A DNA stretch of 64,000 nt, from positions 31,357-95,356 of the forward strand of contig JAHFQC010000009.1 in the NCBI GenBank assembly GCA_023259375.1. The letters are read 5' to 3'. The DNA is from Alphaproteobacteria bacterium. Its GTDB lineage: Bacteria; Pseudomonadota; Alphaproteobacteria; Micropepsales; Micropepsaceae. The notes beneath the pieces are model-generated. The model ran no database searches. It saw only the letters and a list, made by a program, of their open reading frames with translations, and was not told the DNA's origin. Made by a program: the position numbers and the translations under genes. This document shows positions 20,716 through 30,249 of this stretch, piece after piece (within the stretch, counting starts at the first letter, position 1; the number at the start of each line of letters is the position of its first letter).

Positions 20716-22588
20716 GCAGTTACTGTGCGCGGTGGCATTGGGGGCGCTGGTGGTGCCCGCGATGGCGCAATGGTACGACCCCAAGCCGCCCGTCCTGGGC
20801 CCCGACGATTATCCGCCGGAGGAAACGCAGGATCCGCCCGATCACCCGAAGAAACCGCCGGCCCCGAAACCGCAGCAGGATCCCGGTCAGGCGTCCGGTG
20901 CGCCGCAAACGCTGACGCCCGGCGCCGTCGAACAGGGATCGGCGCTGCCGCCCGTCCAACCGTACGTGCCGCCGCCGAAGGACCTGACCGGACCGGTGGA
21001 AGTCGGTTCGCTCGGCTCCCCGGAGGGCCCGCCGGTCGGCACGCTCGATTCGTCCAACGGCGGTCTCGGCGATCATCTGTGGAGCGGTTCGGATCGCGCC
21101 AACACCGAAAAGCTGCTGGCCAAGGCGCCGCTGGTGTCGGGCGACCGGGTGCTTCGCAGTCTTGTCCGCCGTGCCGTGCTGACCAAGGCGCCGGCCCCTC
21201 CGGGACAAGCCAAGAAGGCGTTCGTCACCGCCCGCATCGAGCGTCTGCTCGATGCCGGACTGATCCGCGAGGCCGGTGAGATTGCGGCCCAGGCGCAGGT
21301 TCCGAACGACGATGCGTTTTCGCGCGTACAGGCCGAGGCCATCCTGATCGCCAATCGGGCCCAGGACGCCTGCGGACCGGCCACCGCCGCGCGCCAGAAC
21401 GGCGGCGACCAATTCTGGATGCAGCTTCGCGCCTATTGCGCCGAGGTCACGGGCGATACCGCCACCGCGGAACTCACCCATCAGGTGATGAAGGCGCAAG
21501 GTCACAAGGACCCGGCCTACGACACGCTGGTCGAAAGCGTGCGGACCAAGAAGCCGCTGGCGCCCGGCGCTATCGCCAAACCGACCGCGATGCACATTTT
21601 CCTGCTGCAGCAGGCGGGATTGCCCGTCACTGAAGCCATCGCCCGCACCATGGGCACGCCGGAAAATCTGCTGGCGATGCGCGACAGCCGCAATCCGCCG
21701 CGGGCCCGCTTCGAGGAAGCCGAGCGGATCGTCTCCACCGGCGCCGCATCGTCCGCCGAACTGATCAAGATCGCCGATGCACAGGATCTGCCGCTCGGCA
21801 AGGTCGCCGAAGCCGCCGGCGATGCCGCCAATCTACCGTTCTTCATGGGGCAGGTGGTGTTGCGCCGCGCCGCCACCATCGAAAACCGTCCGGCTGCGAA
21901 AGCGGAACTGGCGGCCCTGGCCCTGTCGCTGGGCGACAAATACAAGCTCAGTTCGCTCGCAGCCTCGCTGCAGGCCGATGTCATCACCGCGATCAAGCCC
22001 ACCGCGGGCCTGAAGGCCTATGCGCGACCGTTCGTGCGGGCACTGGTGCTGGCCGGCAAGTCCGATGCTGCCGCGGCGTGGACGTCCGGCGATCCGGTGA
22101 TGAAAGTGTTGGTGGCGTTCGCCTCCAACGATCCGCAGCGCATTGCGGCGGTGCAGGGCGATCTCAAGGCCTTCGCCATCGGCCTTGGCAAGAACCCGGC
22201 CGATCCCGATTCCGACCGTGCCTACAAGGCGCTGGCGCTGGGCTTGTTCGATGTCATGAATCAAACGATGCCGCCGGAAGCCAAAGCCGCCGCGGTGCAG
22301 GCCGAATCCGGCGGTTGGGAGGGCGTTCATCCCGGTCCCGGCCAGATGCGCACGCTGGTCCAGATCGCCGGCACGCCCGAACGGCGCGGCGAAGCGATCC
22401 TGATGCTGACCAGCATGGTGCAGTCCTACGGCCTCAAGAATTTGACGCCGGACGCGACCATCACCTTCGTGCGGCTGCTGCGGGAAATGAACGAGGACAA
22501 GGCCGCCAACGTTCTGGCCATCGAGGCGCTGGCGCAATACGTGCCGCCGCCGCTGCCCGTTCCGGCGCCGCAGGCGTCGGCGCGATGA
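20696..22588 (+). CDS. Secreted hypothetical protein, helical-repeat-like
   Basis: 630 aa, signal peptide, Pro-rich N-terminal region and Ala-rich helical C-terminal part; ATGA overlap with xerD. Confidence 0.7.
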   Translation: MTGSRVRQLLCAVALGALVVPAMAQWYDPKPPVLGPDDYPPEETQDPPDHPKKPPAPKPQQDPGQASGAPQTLTPGAVEQGSALPPVQPYVPPPKDLTGPVEVGSLGSPEGPPVGTLDSSNGGLGDHLWSGSDRANTEKLLAKAPLVSGDRVLRSLVRRAVLTKAPAPPGQAKKAFVTARIERLLDAGLIREAGEIAAQAQVPNDDAFSRVQAEAILIANRAQDACGPATAARQNGGDQFWMQLRAYCAEVTGDTATAELTHQVMKAQGHKDPAYDTLVESVRTKKPLAPGAIAKPTAMHIFLLQQAGLPVTEAIARTMGTPENLLAMRDSRNPPRARFEEAERIVSTGAASSAELIKIADAQDLPLGKVAEAAGDAANLPFFMGQVVLRRAATIENRPAAKAELAALALSLGDKYKLSSLAASLQADVITAIKPTAGLKAYARPFVRALVLAGKSDAAAAWTSGDPVMKVLVAFASNDPQRIAAVQGDLKAFAIGLGKNPADPDSDRAYKALALGLFDVMNQTMPPEAKAAAVQAESGGWEGVHPGPGQMRTLVQIAGTPERRGEAILMLTSMVQSYGLKNLTPDATITFVRLLREMNEDKAANVLAIEALAQYVPPPLPVPAPQASAR

Positions 22589-23514
22589 GTGCCGCTCTGG
22601 TCGAGAGTTTTCTCGACATGATGAGTGCCGAGCGCGGCGCCGCCGCCAACACCCTGGCCGCGTATGAACGCGACCTCGGCGATTTCTGTGGCTGGCTGGC
22701 GGCGCGCGGGCTGAGCGTCAAGGCGTGCGGCCGCGACGAGGTTCGTCACTACCTGCAGAGCCTGTCAGCCTCGGGCATGGCGGGGTCGTCACAGGCACGC
22801 AAGCTGTCGAGCCTCAGGCAGTTCTTCGGTTTTCTGTATACGGACGGAATCCGTGGCGACGATCCCACCGTGGCGGTCGATGCGCCCAAGCGCGGCCGGC
22901 CGCTGCCGAAAGTCCTGACCCGCGAGGACATGGATGCGCTGCTGACGGCCGCCGCCGTGCGCGCCGCCAAGAGCGAGGAGGGCGTTCGCCTCAAATGCAT
23001 CGTCGAGATGCTGTACGCCTCCGGCTTGCGCGTGTCGGAACTGGTGACGCTGCCGCTGCTGGCGGTGAAGAACCGCGACGGCGTCATGCTGGTCAAAGGC
23101 AAGGGCGGCAAGGAGCGTCTAGCGCCGCTCAATCCCGCCGCGCGCGAGGCCATCGCCGCGTGGCTCGCGGTGCGGGAAAATTTCCTGCCCAAAGGCGAGA
23201 CCCGCAAAACGGCGGAGCGTTTTCTGTTTCCGTCACGCGGGGTGGAAAGCCATCTGACCCGCCGCCGGCTGCACCAGATGCTCAAAGAACTGGCAGTCGA
23301 GGCCGGGCTCGATCCCGACAAGCTGTCGCCGCACGTCCTGCGCCACGCCTTTGCGACCCATCTGGTGGAAGGCGGCGCCGACTTGCGCAGCGTGCAAACC
23401 CTTCTGGGGCATGCCGATATTGCTACGACCCAGATCTACACCCACGTCGCGCGCGACCGCTTGACGGCCACCGTGACCGCCGCCCATCCGCTGGCGCGCA
23501 AGCGGCCGCGCTGA
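22585..23514 (+). CDS. xerD: Site-specific tyrosine recombinase XerD
   Basis: LYASGLRVSELVTL, SPHVLRHAFATHLVEGGADLRSVQTLLGHADIATTQIYTHV; start reassigned to ATG 22585. Confidence 0.93.
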   Translation: MSAALVESFLDMMSAERGAAANTLAAYERDLGDFCGWLAARGLSVKACGRDEVRHYLQSLSASGMAGSSQARKLSSLRQFFGFLYTDGIRGDDPTVAVDAPKRGRPLPKVLTREDMDALLTAAAVRAAKSEEGVRLKCIVEMLYASGLRVSELVTLPLLAVKNRDGVMLVKGKGGKERLAPLNPAAREAIAAWLAVRENFLPKGETRKTAERFLFPSRGVESHLTRRRLHQMLKELAVEAGLDPDKLSPHVLRHAFATHLVEGGADLRSVQTLLGHADIATTQIYTHVARDRLTATVTAAHPLARKRPR

Positions 23515-23707
23515 CTGTCGGTAAATTTGATCTGCTTCGGATTCGCAGAAACGGCGCTCGGCCGGTTCATCGCTGCGCAAGATTTGCTCGGCTATAGAGC
23601 CGGTGCGGAGCGGGACCTTCGCATCGAATTGCTCTAATCTTTACTTTTCCTAATTCGATTCTTGATACACGGGGCCAGGGCCGGATCGACTGGTTGGGGA
23701 CAGTTTC

Positions 23708-24814
23708 ATGGCAGGAATGGGTGCAGGCCGGGTAAAATACGAGCCCGCCGAACTCACGCGTATGCTGGCCAATCACGAGCGTTTCGTGACCGGCCGAGGT
23801 GGCGCGCGCGCCAATTTCAAGGGCGCCGACCTCAAAGGCGCGGTGCTGGCCAATCGCCGGCTCGACGAAATCGACTTCGCCGGTGCCGATCTCTCAGGCG
23901 CCAATCTTCACGGTTCCAATCTGACCCGCTCGAGCCTGTTCTGCGCCGACCTCTCCGGCTGCAATCTGCGCAACGCCAAGCTGCTGCAGGCCGACTTGCG
24001 CGGCGCGTCGTTCCGCGGTGCCGATCTCTCGTTCGCCGCGCTCGATCATGCCGATCTGCGCAAGGCAACCATGATGATCATGGACGCGGCCGGCGTCTCG
24101 ATGATCGACCATCGCAACAGCGGGCTCGGTCATGTCGATTTCAGCTATTGCTCGCTCAAGGGCGCCTCGTTCGGCAAAGCCAAGCTGGATGGCGCGATTT
24201 TCGACGGCGCGCTGTTGCTCGGTGTCAGTTTCCGCGGGGCGGAGATCACCAATGCCAGTTTCGTCGGCGCGGTGCTGATGGATGTGGCAGAGTTGAACGT
24301 CCCGTCCGAGGCGCTAGCCGATTGCGTGGTCGACGTTTCGCCCGCCGCCAAGGCCAAAGCCGGCACGCTCGCGGAACGGCTGACGCTGCATCAGCAATGG
24401 GTGATGACCGACGGCCGTGAGGGTGCGCCCGCCGAACTCGACGGCGAAGATCTGCGCCCGCTGGCGGGCCAGTTTTCCGGGCACTGCCTGATCGGCCTGC
24501 ATCTGCGCGGCGTGACGGGGATCGGCCTCGATTTCTCCAACTGCCAGTTGCAGGGCGCCCGCTTTGAAGGCTCTGATCTGCGCGGGGCCGATTTCACCGG
24601 CGCCGACCTCAGCGGTGCGAGCTTCTACGGCACCCGCCTGGTGCATGCGCGCTTCGACCGGGCGCGGCTGGCGGGTCTCATGCTACGCAGCGGCGAAGTC
24701 CTGAAGCCGAATTTCTACGCCGCCGACGCCAATCCCGGCCAGTTCCGCAACGCCGTTCTGGAAGCCTCCCTCGGCGCCATGGGCGTCGGCGCGGCCGAGG
24801 TGATGGAGATCTAG
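23708..24814 (+). CDS. Pentapeptide repeat protein with two repeat blocks
   Basis: Many A(D/N)LXX repeats: FKGADLKGAVLANRRLDEIDFAGADLSGANLHGSNLTRSSLFCADLSGCNL... and a second block near the C-terminus. Confidence 0.93.
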   Translation: MAGMGAGRVKYEPAELTRMLANHERFVTGRGGARANFKGADLKGAVLANRRLDEIDFAGADLSGANLHGSNLTRSSLFCADLSGCNLRNAKLLQADLRGASFRGADLSFAALDHADLRKATMMIMDAAGVSMIDHRNSGLGHVDFSYCSLKGASFGKAKLDGAIFDGALLLGVSFRGAEITNASFVGAVLMDVAELNVPSEALADCVVDVSPAAKAKAGTLAERLTLHQQWVMTDGREGAPAELDGEDLRPLAGQFSGHCLIGLHLRGVTGIGLDFSNCQLQGARFEGSDLRGADFTGADLSGASFYGTRLVHARFDRARLAGLMLRSGEVLKPNFYAADANPGQFRNAVLEASLGAMGVGAAEVMEI

Positions 24815-24826
24815 AACATATCTTTC

Positions 24827-24892
24827 CTCCCCCGCGGAGTCGCGAACCGCCAGCCGCACTTACCAAGGATAGCGGGGGAGGTGGCGCCGTCA
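24827..24892. repeat. REP-like imperfect intergenic palindrome
   Basis: cctcccccgc ... gcgggggagg arms downstream of the pentapeptide gene. Confidence 0.55.
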
Positions 24893-24933
24893 GGCGCCGA
24901 AGGGGGGATGACGAGGCGGCGGAACAACCACCG

Positions 24934-25332
24934 CTACCGCATCAATTCGAGTTGAGAACGAGCGCGACTGACTTCGCGGTTGGCATCCTCAATTTCTTTC
25001 TTTGCACTTTTTGCCACTAAGTCTGGAAAATTGTCTGTGATATCGCGCTTACCCTCTGCGATTATGCAATCTTCATATTCCTGCATGTGGTGTACGTAAA
25101 TGTTGTACGCATCAACGGATGAGTTATATCCGTCTTTGCCGTATGAAAAGAAAATAGGCGGAGATGGTCTGTAGCAATTTGTCGGCTTCCATTTACAGCC
25201 CAAAAGGATGTCGTTGATTTTACAGCTTGAGAGTCCAGTACCAATTTCACCAGCGTGGGCGCAAATGCAAATAGGCAATGCTGCCAAACTGGCCCCAATT
25301 ACTCTCGCTACAACAAGCGCTTTCACATTCAT
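24934..25332 (-). CDS. Secreted hypothetical protein
   Basis: 132 aa; signal peptide MNVKALVVARVIGASLAALPICICAHAG; lower GC than surroundings. Confidence 0.55.
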   Translation of the reverse strand: MNVKALVVARVIGASLAALPICICAHAGEIGTGLSSCKINDILLGCKWKPTNCYRPSPPIFFSYGKDGYNSSVDAYNIYVHHMQEYEDCIIAEGKRDITDNFPDLVAKSAKKEIEDANREVSRARSQLELMR

Positions 25333-25502
25333 GAGTAGCTCCCCAACTCGATGTGAAAACAGTATAGCTTTATCGTTTGGCGGGCATGTCTATTAAGTGG
25401 TAGTTGCAACGCACTCGCATTTTTCTGGCTATCTTTAGGTACGTGCCCCTTCGTGCTTCGGCGCACTTGGCCGGGATGACAGGAAGTGAATGCGGCACCT
25501 CG

Positions 25503-26729
25503 TTATCCGCCGCCCACCATCTTCTTCTCCCACCTACTCACCGCCACCGTCGCGACCGAATTGCCGACGATGTTGGTGGCGCTGCGGCCCATGTCGAGCA
25601 AGTGGTCGACCGCCAGCACGTACAAAAGCCCCGTCTCGGGCAGATGGAACAGCGGCAGGGCGGCGTAGATCACCACCAGCGAGGCGCGCGGCACGCCCGC
25701 CATGCCTTTGCTCGTGACCATCAGCAACAGCAGCAGCGTGACCTGCTGCGCCAGCGTCAGTTCGATTCCGTAGATCTGCGCGATGAAGAGGGTCGCGAAG
25801 GTGCAATACATCATCGAGCCGTCGAGATTGAACGAATAGCCCAGCGGCAGCACGAAGCTCACGATCTGCTTGGGCAGGCCGATACTTTCAAGACCCGCCA
25901 GCAAACGCGGATATGCGGCTTCCGAACTCGCGGTCGAAAACGCCAGCAGCACCGGATCGCGGATGGCGCCGATCAGTTTCGAGATGTGTCCCTTGAGCAG
26001 CACGGCCGCTACGGACAGCAGCACCGCCCACAGCATCAGCAGCGCCGCATAGAAGCCGCCGACGAAGCGCAGATAGGTGAGCAGCACCCCGGCGCCTTGC
26101 GTCGCCACCGTCGAGCACAGCGCCGCGAACACCGCCAGCGGCGTCATCAGCATGACATAGCCGGTGACCTTCAGCATGATCGCGGCGACTTGCTCGGTCA
26201 GCGCCACCACGGCGGGCGTGCGTCCCGGAATGGCGGAAATCGCGGTGCCGACGAACAGCGAGAACACCACGATCTGCAAAATCTCGTTCTTCGCCATGGC
26301 GTCGACGATCGAAGCCGGCACCAGATGGGTGAGGAACTCCTTCAGCGAGAACGGCGCCGCGGTGATGGCGCCCAATTCGCCGGTGGGCGGGGCGAGGGCG
26401 AGTCCGGCGCCGGGATGGAACAAGTGCACCAGCATCAGCCCCATCACCAGCGACAAGAGCGAAGCGCCGACAAACCACAACAGCGTCTTGCCGCCGACGC
26501 GGCCGACATGGGCGGCGCCTTCCATATGGGCGATGCCGGCGACCAGGGTGGAGAACACCAGCGGCGCGATGATCATCCGGATCAACCGCAGGAACAGGTC
26601 GGTGACGATCGAAAGTCCCGAGGCCAGCGATTTGATCTGGGCGGGATCAAGTGTGTTGTTGGCAAAGATGCCCGCTACAACGCCGAGCACCATGGCCGCC
26701 GCCACCGCCAACGCAAAACCCCGTCTCAC
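25503..26729 (-). CDS. Dicarboxylate/amino acid:cation symporter (DAACS family)
   Basis: FLRLIRMIIAPLVFSTLVAGIAHM, AFSTASSEAAYPRLLAGLESIGLPKQIVSFVLPLGYSFNLDGSMMYC; likely GTG start at 26729 rather than ORF-track 26903. Confidence 0.92.
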   Translation of the reverse strand: MRRGFALAVAAAMVLGVVAGIFANNTLDPAQIKSLASGLSIVTDLFLRLIRMIIAPLVFSTLVAGIAHMEGAAHVGRVGGKTLLWFVGASLLSLVMGLMLVHLFHPGAGLALAPPTGELGAITAAPFSLKEFLTHLVPASIVDAMAKNEILQIVVFSLFVGTAISAIPGRTPAVVALTEQVAAIMLKVTGYVMLMTPLAVFAALCSTVATQGAGVLLTYLRFVGGFYAALLMLWAVLLSVAAVLLKGHISKLIGAIRDPVLLAFSTASSEAAYPRLLAGLESIGLPKQIVSFVLPLGYSFNLDGSMMYCTFATLFIAQIYGIELTLAQQVTLLLLLMVTSKGMAGVPRASLVVIYAALPLFHLPETGLLYVLAVDHLLDMGRSATNIVGNSVATVAVSRWEKKMVGGG

Positions 26730-26986
26730 ATCGCACCTCGAATCCGACCCGCCCCAAGTGTGCGGGGCGAACGCCGCAAACGCAACGCAGCATTTCCGCG
26801 CCGGGCGACTGCTCGCTACGAGTGCATCGCCGCTCTTTTCTGCTTCATGCGGGTGCACCGATCTGTCATCCCGGACGCGCGCGGGATGATAATGAGGTTT
26901 CACGCGGAGGTGCGGAGGATGCGTTCTGCCTCACGCGGGCACACCCCATCTGTCATCCCCGGCTGAGCAAGCGTAAGCGCAGCGAA

Positions 26987-27124
26987 GGGCGCCATAGCGC
27001 CAGCGTATTGGCGGGACCCAGGTGGAGAAAATGGCACGCTGCTTGGGATGATCCTCGCTCGTTCTTCAAGAGCGAAATTGTTCAAGCACCTGGGTTCCGC
27101 CAATACGCTGGCGCTATGGCGCCC
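26987..27124. repeat. 38-bp inverted repeat (37/38 matching) with 62-bp loop
   Basis: Left arm 26987-27024 gggcgccatagcgccagcgtattggcgggacccaggtg; right arm 27087-27124 is its reverse complement with one mismatch. Confidence 0.9.
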
Positions 27125-27467
27125 CTCGCATGGCGCTACGCGCCTTGGCTCGGCCGGGAATGACACAAGGGATATCTCCGCGACTCCGCGTGAACCTCTT
27201 TTTCCCCCGCACAGCCTCCTCTACGTGTTTTCCCTGATCATTGCTGTTGCGCACGATCGATCGCTGCGGCCAACCCGCGTGCGCCGCCGGTAAGCGACAA
27301 GTGTTTGGTGTGTAAACAAATTATCCCGCATCTGCGCGGTGGATGGCATCCTGCTCGTGTCCCGGCACGGCGGCGCGCTCTATACAGCATCTTAGCCATT
27401 TCTGGGTGATCCTGCCTGCCCAAGAAGCCCCGCGACGGTGCGGCGTTCAGGGATTGGAATCGCAGCC

Positions 27468-29217
27468 ATGAACTTCAAAGATCTTTCCGTCAGCAAGAAG
27501 CTGATCGGCGCGTTCGTCGTGGTTCTCGTGACCACGCTGGCGCTCGGTCTTTTCGCCATCAACAGCCTGTCGCGGATCGACGATGCCGCCTACGATCTGC
27601 GCGCCAGCAGGCTGCCGGCGATCAGCTATCTCGGCAAGTTCCAGTATCACACGACCCGTTATCGCTCTTTCCAGGCTTCCATTCTGATGGTGCCGGAAGC
27701 GCAGCGGGAAAAGGACACTAAGCTTCGCATCGGCGATCGCGATGCCGCGGAAGCGGCGCTGGTTTCATACGAAAAGCTGGTGTCGTCGCCCGAAGAACGC
27801 GAATTGGCGAAGACGATCCGGACGGCCTGGGACCAATACAAGCCCATGGACGACAAGATGATCGAAATCTTCCAGGCGAAGGGCCAGGAAGGTGGCGTGG
27901 CGTATCTGACCCACGAGATGCGCGACGTCTTCACGGTCATCAAGAACGGCGTTGAACAAGACGTCGAACTCAATCGCAAGAGCGGCGAAGACCTGGGCAT
28001 CCAGGGGCACAATGTCTATTTGTCTTCCCGCGTGTGGATCATCATCGCCATCGCGCTTGCCGCCGCGCTGTGCGCCGCCGCCGGTATCGTGCTGATCCGC
28101 GCCATCTCCAAACCGCTGGAAAGCATGACCGAGGCGATGGGTGAACTGGCACGCGGCAATCTCGCCGTCCATGTCCCCAATGCCGATCAGCAGGACGAGA
28201 TCGGCGCGCTGGCCGAGGCCATGACCGGTTTCAAGAACCAGCTTGCTTCGGCCGAAGAGGCCAAGCAGAAGCAGACAGAAGTGATCGTCTCGTCGATCGG
28301 CACCGGCCTGGACTATCTCGCCAAGGGCGACCTCACCCATCGCGTCACCGCCGATCTCACCGGCGCCTTCGCCAAGCTGAAGGAAGACTTCAACACCGCG
28401 ATGACCCGGCTTCAGGACACGGTGAAGATGGTCCTGGTGTCGACGCATCAGATCGACAACAACGCCGGCGAGATTTCGGCGGCGTCCGACGACCTGTCAC
28501 GCCGTACCGAACAGCAGGCGGCCGCGCTCGAAGAGACCGCCGCGGCGCTCGAGGAAATCACCGCTACGGTCAAAAAGACCGCCGTCAATGCCAAGGACGC
28601 TTCGCACAGCGTTGCGGGAGCCAAGGATGCGGCCGAGAACGGCGGGCAGGTGGTCGAGACGGCGGTCAGCGCCATGGATGCCATCGCCCAGTCGGCGAAA
28701 CAGATCACCGACATCATCGGCGTCATCGACGAGATCGCGTTCCAGCGAAGCGGCCAAGCAGATCAAGTCGCTGATCAACACCTCGAGCGAGCATGTCGAT
28801 AACGGCGTGAAATACGTCGGCGAAACCGGCAAAGCCCTGAAGAGCATCATCGAGCAGGTCTTGCAGATCAACAGTCTGGTTCGGGAAATGGCGCAAGCCG
28901 GCGAGCAGCAGTCGATCGGCATCGAAGAAGTCAATTCGGCCGTCGGCCAGATGGATCAGGTGACCCAGCAGAACGCCGCGATGGTGGAAGAGGCGACCGC
29001 CGCCGCCCGCAACATGGCCGGCGAGACCAAGGCGCTCACCGAACTGGTGGCATTTTTCTCGGTCGGCGACACGCATTTCGCGGCCCCTGCCGCCGCCGCC
29101 AAGCGCCCCGCGCCTCGTCCGGTGGCGACATCTCCCGCGACGCGCCCCGCCGCGCGCACGCAAGCCGCCGTCGCCCGCAAACCCGCCGAAGAACCCGGCG
29201 ACTGGACGGAGTTCTAG
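27468..29217 (+). pseudogene. Methyl-accepting chemotaxis protein interrupted by an internal deletion and frameshift
   Basis: First frame runs to ...DIIGVIDEIAFQ then shifts (28802 stop); second frame resumes SSEAAKQIKSLINTSSEHVDNGVKYVGETG...; the conserved hairpin-tip segment between them is absent. Confidence 0.85.
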
Positions 29218-29244
29218 TAACGCAGAGCGCGCAAGGACGAACGG

Positions 29245-29275
29245 GGGCTACTTCGCACGAGCCCCCTTCGTCATC
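29245..29275. terminator. Terminator-like hairpin between convergent genes
   Basis: gggggctacttcgcacgagccccc. Confidence 0.45.
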
Positions 29276-29287
29276 CGCCGCCTTTTG

Positions 29288-30154
29288 TTACGACGAGCCC
29301 TCGGAAATGGCGTTCAGCTTCGCCATGACATCGTCCGATAGAGTCAACGCGGACGCCGCCAGATTCTCGCGCAAATGGGTCCGCGATGAGGTGCCAGGGA
29401 TCAGAAGGATGTTCGGTGCGCGGCGGTAAAGCCAGGCCAGAGCGACCTGCATCGGCGTGGCGCCAAGCCGCCGGGCAACATCGGACAGGGCCGAAGATTG
29501 CAGCGGCGTGAAGCCGCCGAGCGGGAAGAACGGCACATAGGCAATGCCGTCCCCGGCCAATGCATCGATCAAGGCGTCGTCGGGCCGGTGGACCAGGTTA
29601 TAAAGGTTCTGCACGCACACGATCTCGCAGATGCGGCGGCCGTCGGCAACTTGCTTGGGCGTGACATTGCTGAGACCGATATGCCGGATCAGGCCTTGTC
29701 GCTCCAGATCGGCCAGCACGGAGAGAGGTTCGTCCAGCGAGCCTTCCTTGGGGCCATGCGTGTCGAACATGCTGCGCAGATTGACCACCTCAAGCACATC
29801 GAGCCCGAGATTGCGCAGATTGTCATGCACGGATCGCGTCAGGTCCTCGCGGGAAAACGCCGGAATCCACGCGCCATCGTCGCCGCGCCGGGCGCCGACC
29901 TTGGTGACGATGACGAGATCGTCGGAATAGGGATGGAGCGCTTCCCGAATGATCTCGTTGGTGACATGCGGACCGTAGATGTCCGCGGTATCGATATGGT
30001 TCACGCCCAAGGCGACGGCCTCGCGCAACACGGCGATCGCTTCGCCACGGTCCTTTGGTGGTCCGAACACATTGGGTCCGGCGAGTTGCATGGCGCCATA
30101 ACCCATCCGGCGCACAGTGTGTCCGGCCAATTTGAAAGTGTCGGAATAACGCAT
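29288..30154 (-). CDS. Aldo/keto reductase
   Basis: MGYGAMQLAGPNVFG, NHIDTADIYGPHVTNEIIREAL, IGLSNVTPKQV. Confidence 0.92.
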   Translation of the reverse strand: MRYSDTFKLAGHTVRRMGYGAMQLAGPNVFGPPKDRGEAIAVLREAVALGVNHIDTADIYGPHVTNEIIREALHPYSDDLVIVTKVGARRGDDGAWIPAFSREDLTRSVHDNLRNLGLDVLEVVNLRSMFDTHGPKEGSLDEPLSVLADLERQGLIRHIGLSNVTPKQVADGRRICEIVCVQNLYNLVHRPDDALIDALAGDGIAYVPFFPLGGFTPLQSSALSDVARRLGATPMQVALAWLYRRAPNILLIPGTSSRTHLRENLAASALTLSDDVMAKLNAISEGSS

Positions 30155-30249
30155 CGATCAACCTCGTGAAGAAACCAGCGTTGAGATAGGAGTTGTCCGA
30201 TTGGGCGAAAATAGGCACAATCTGCACGGCTCGTACGTTATTTTGGACA

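Noticed and set aside
25404-26966. 520-aa plus-strand ORF, His/Gln/Arg-rich
   Set aside because: Antisense to the DAACS symporter; composition reflects the complementary strand.
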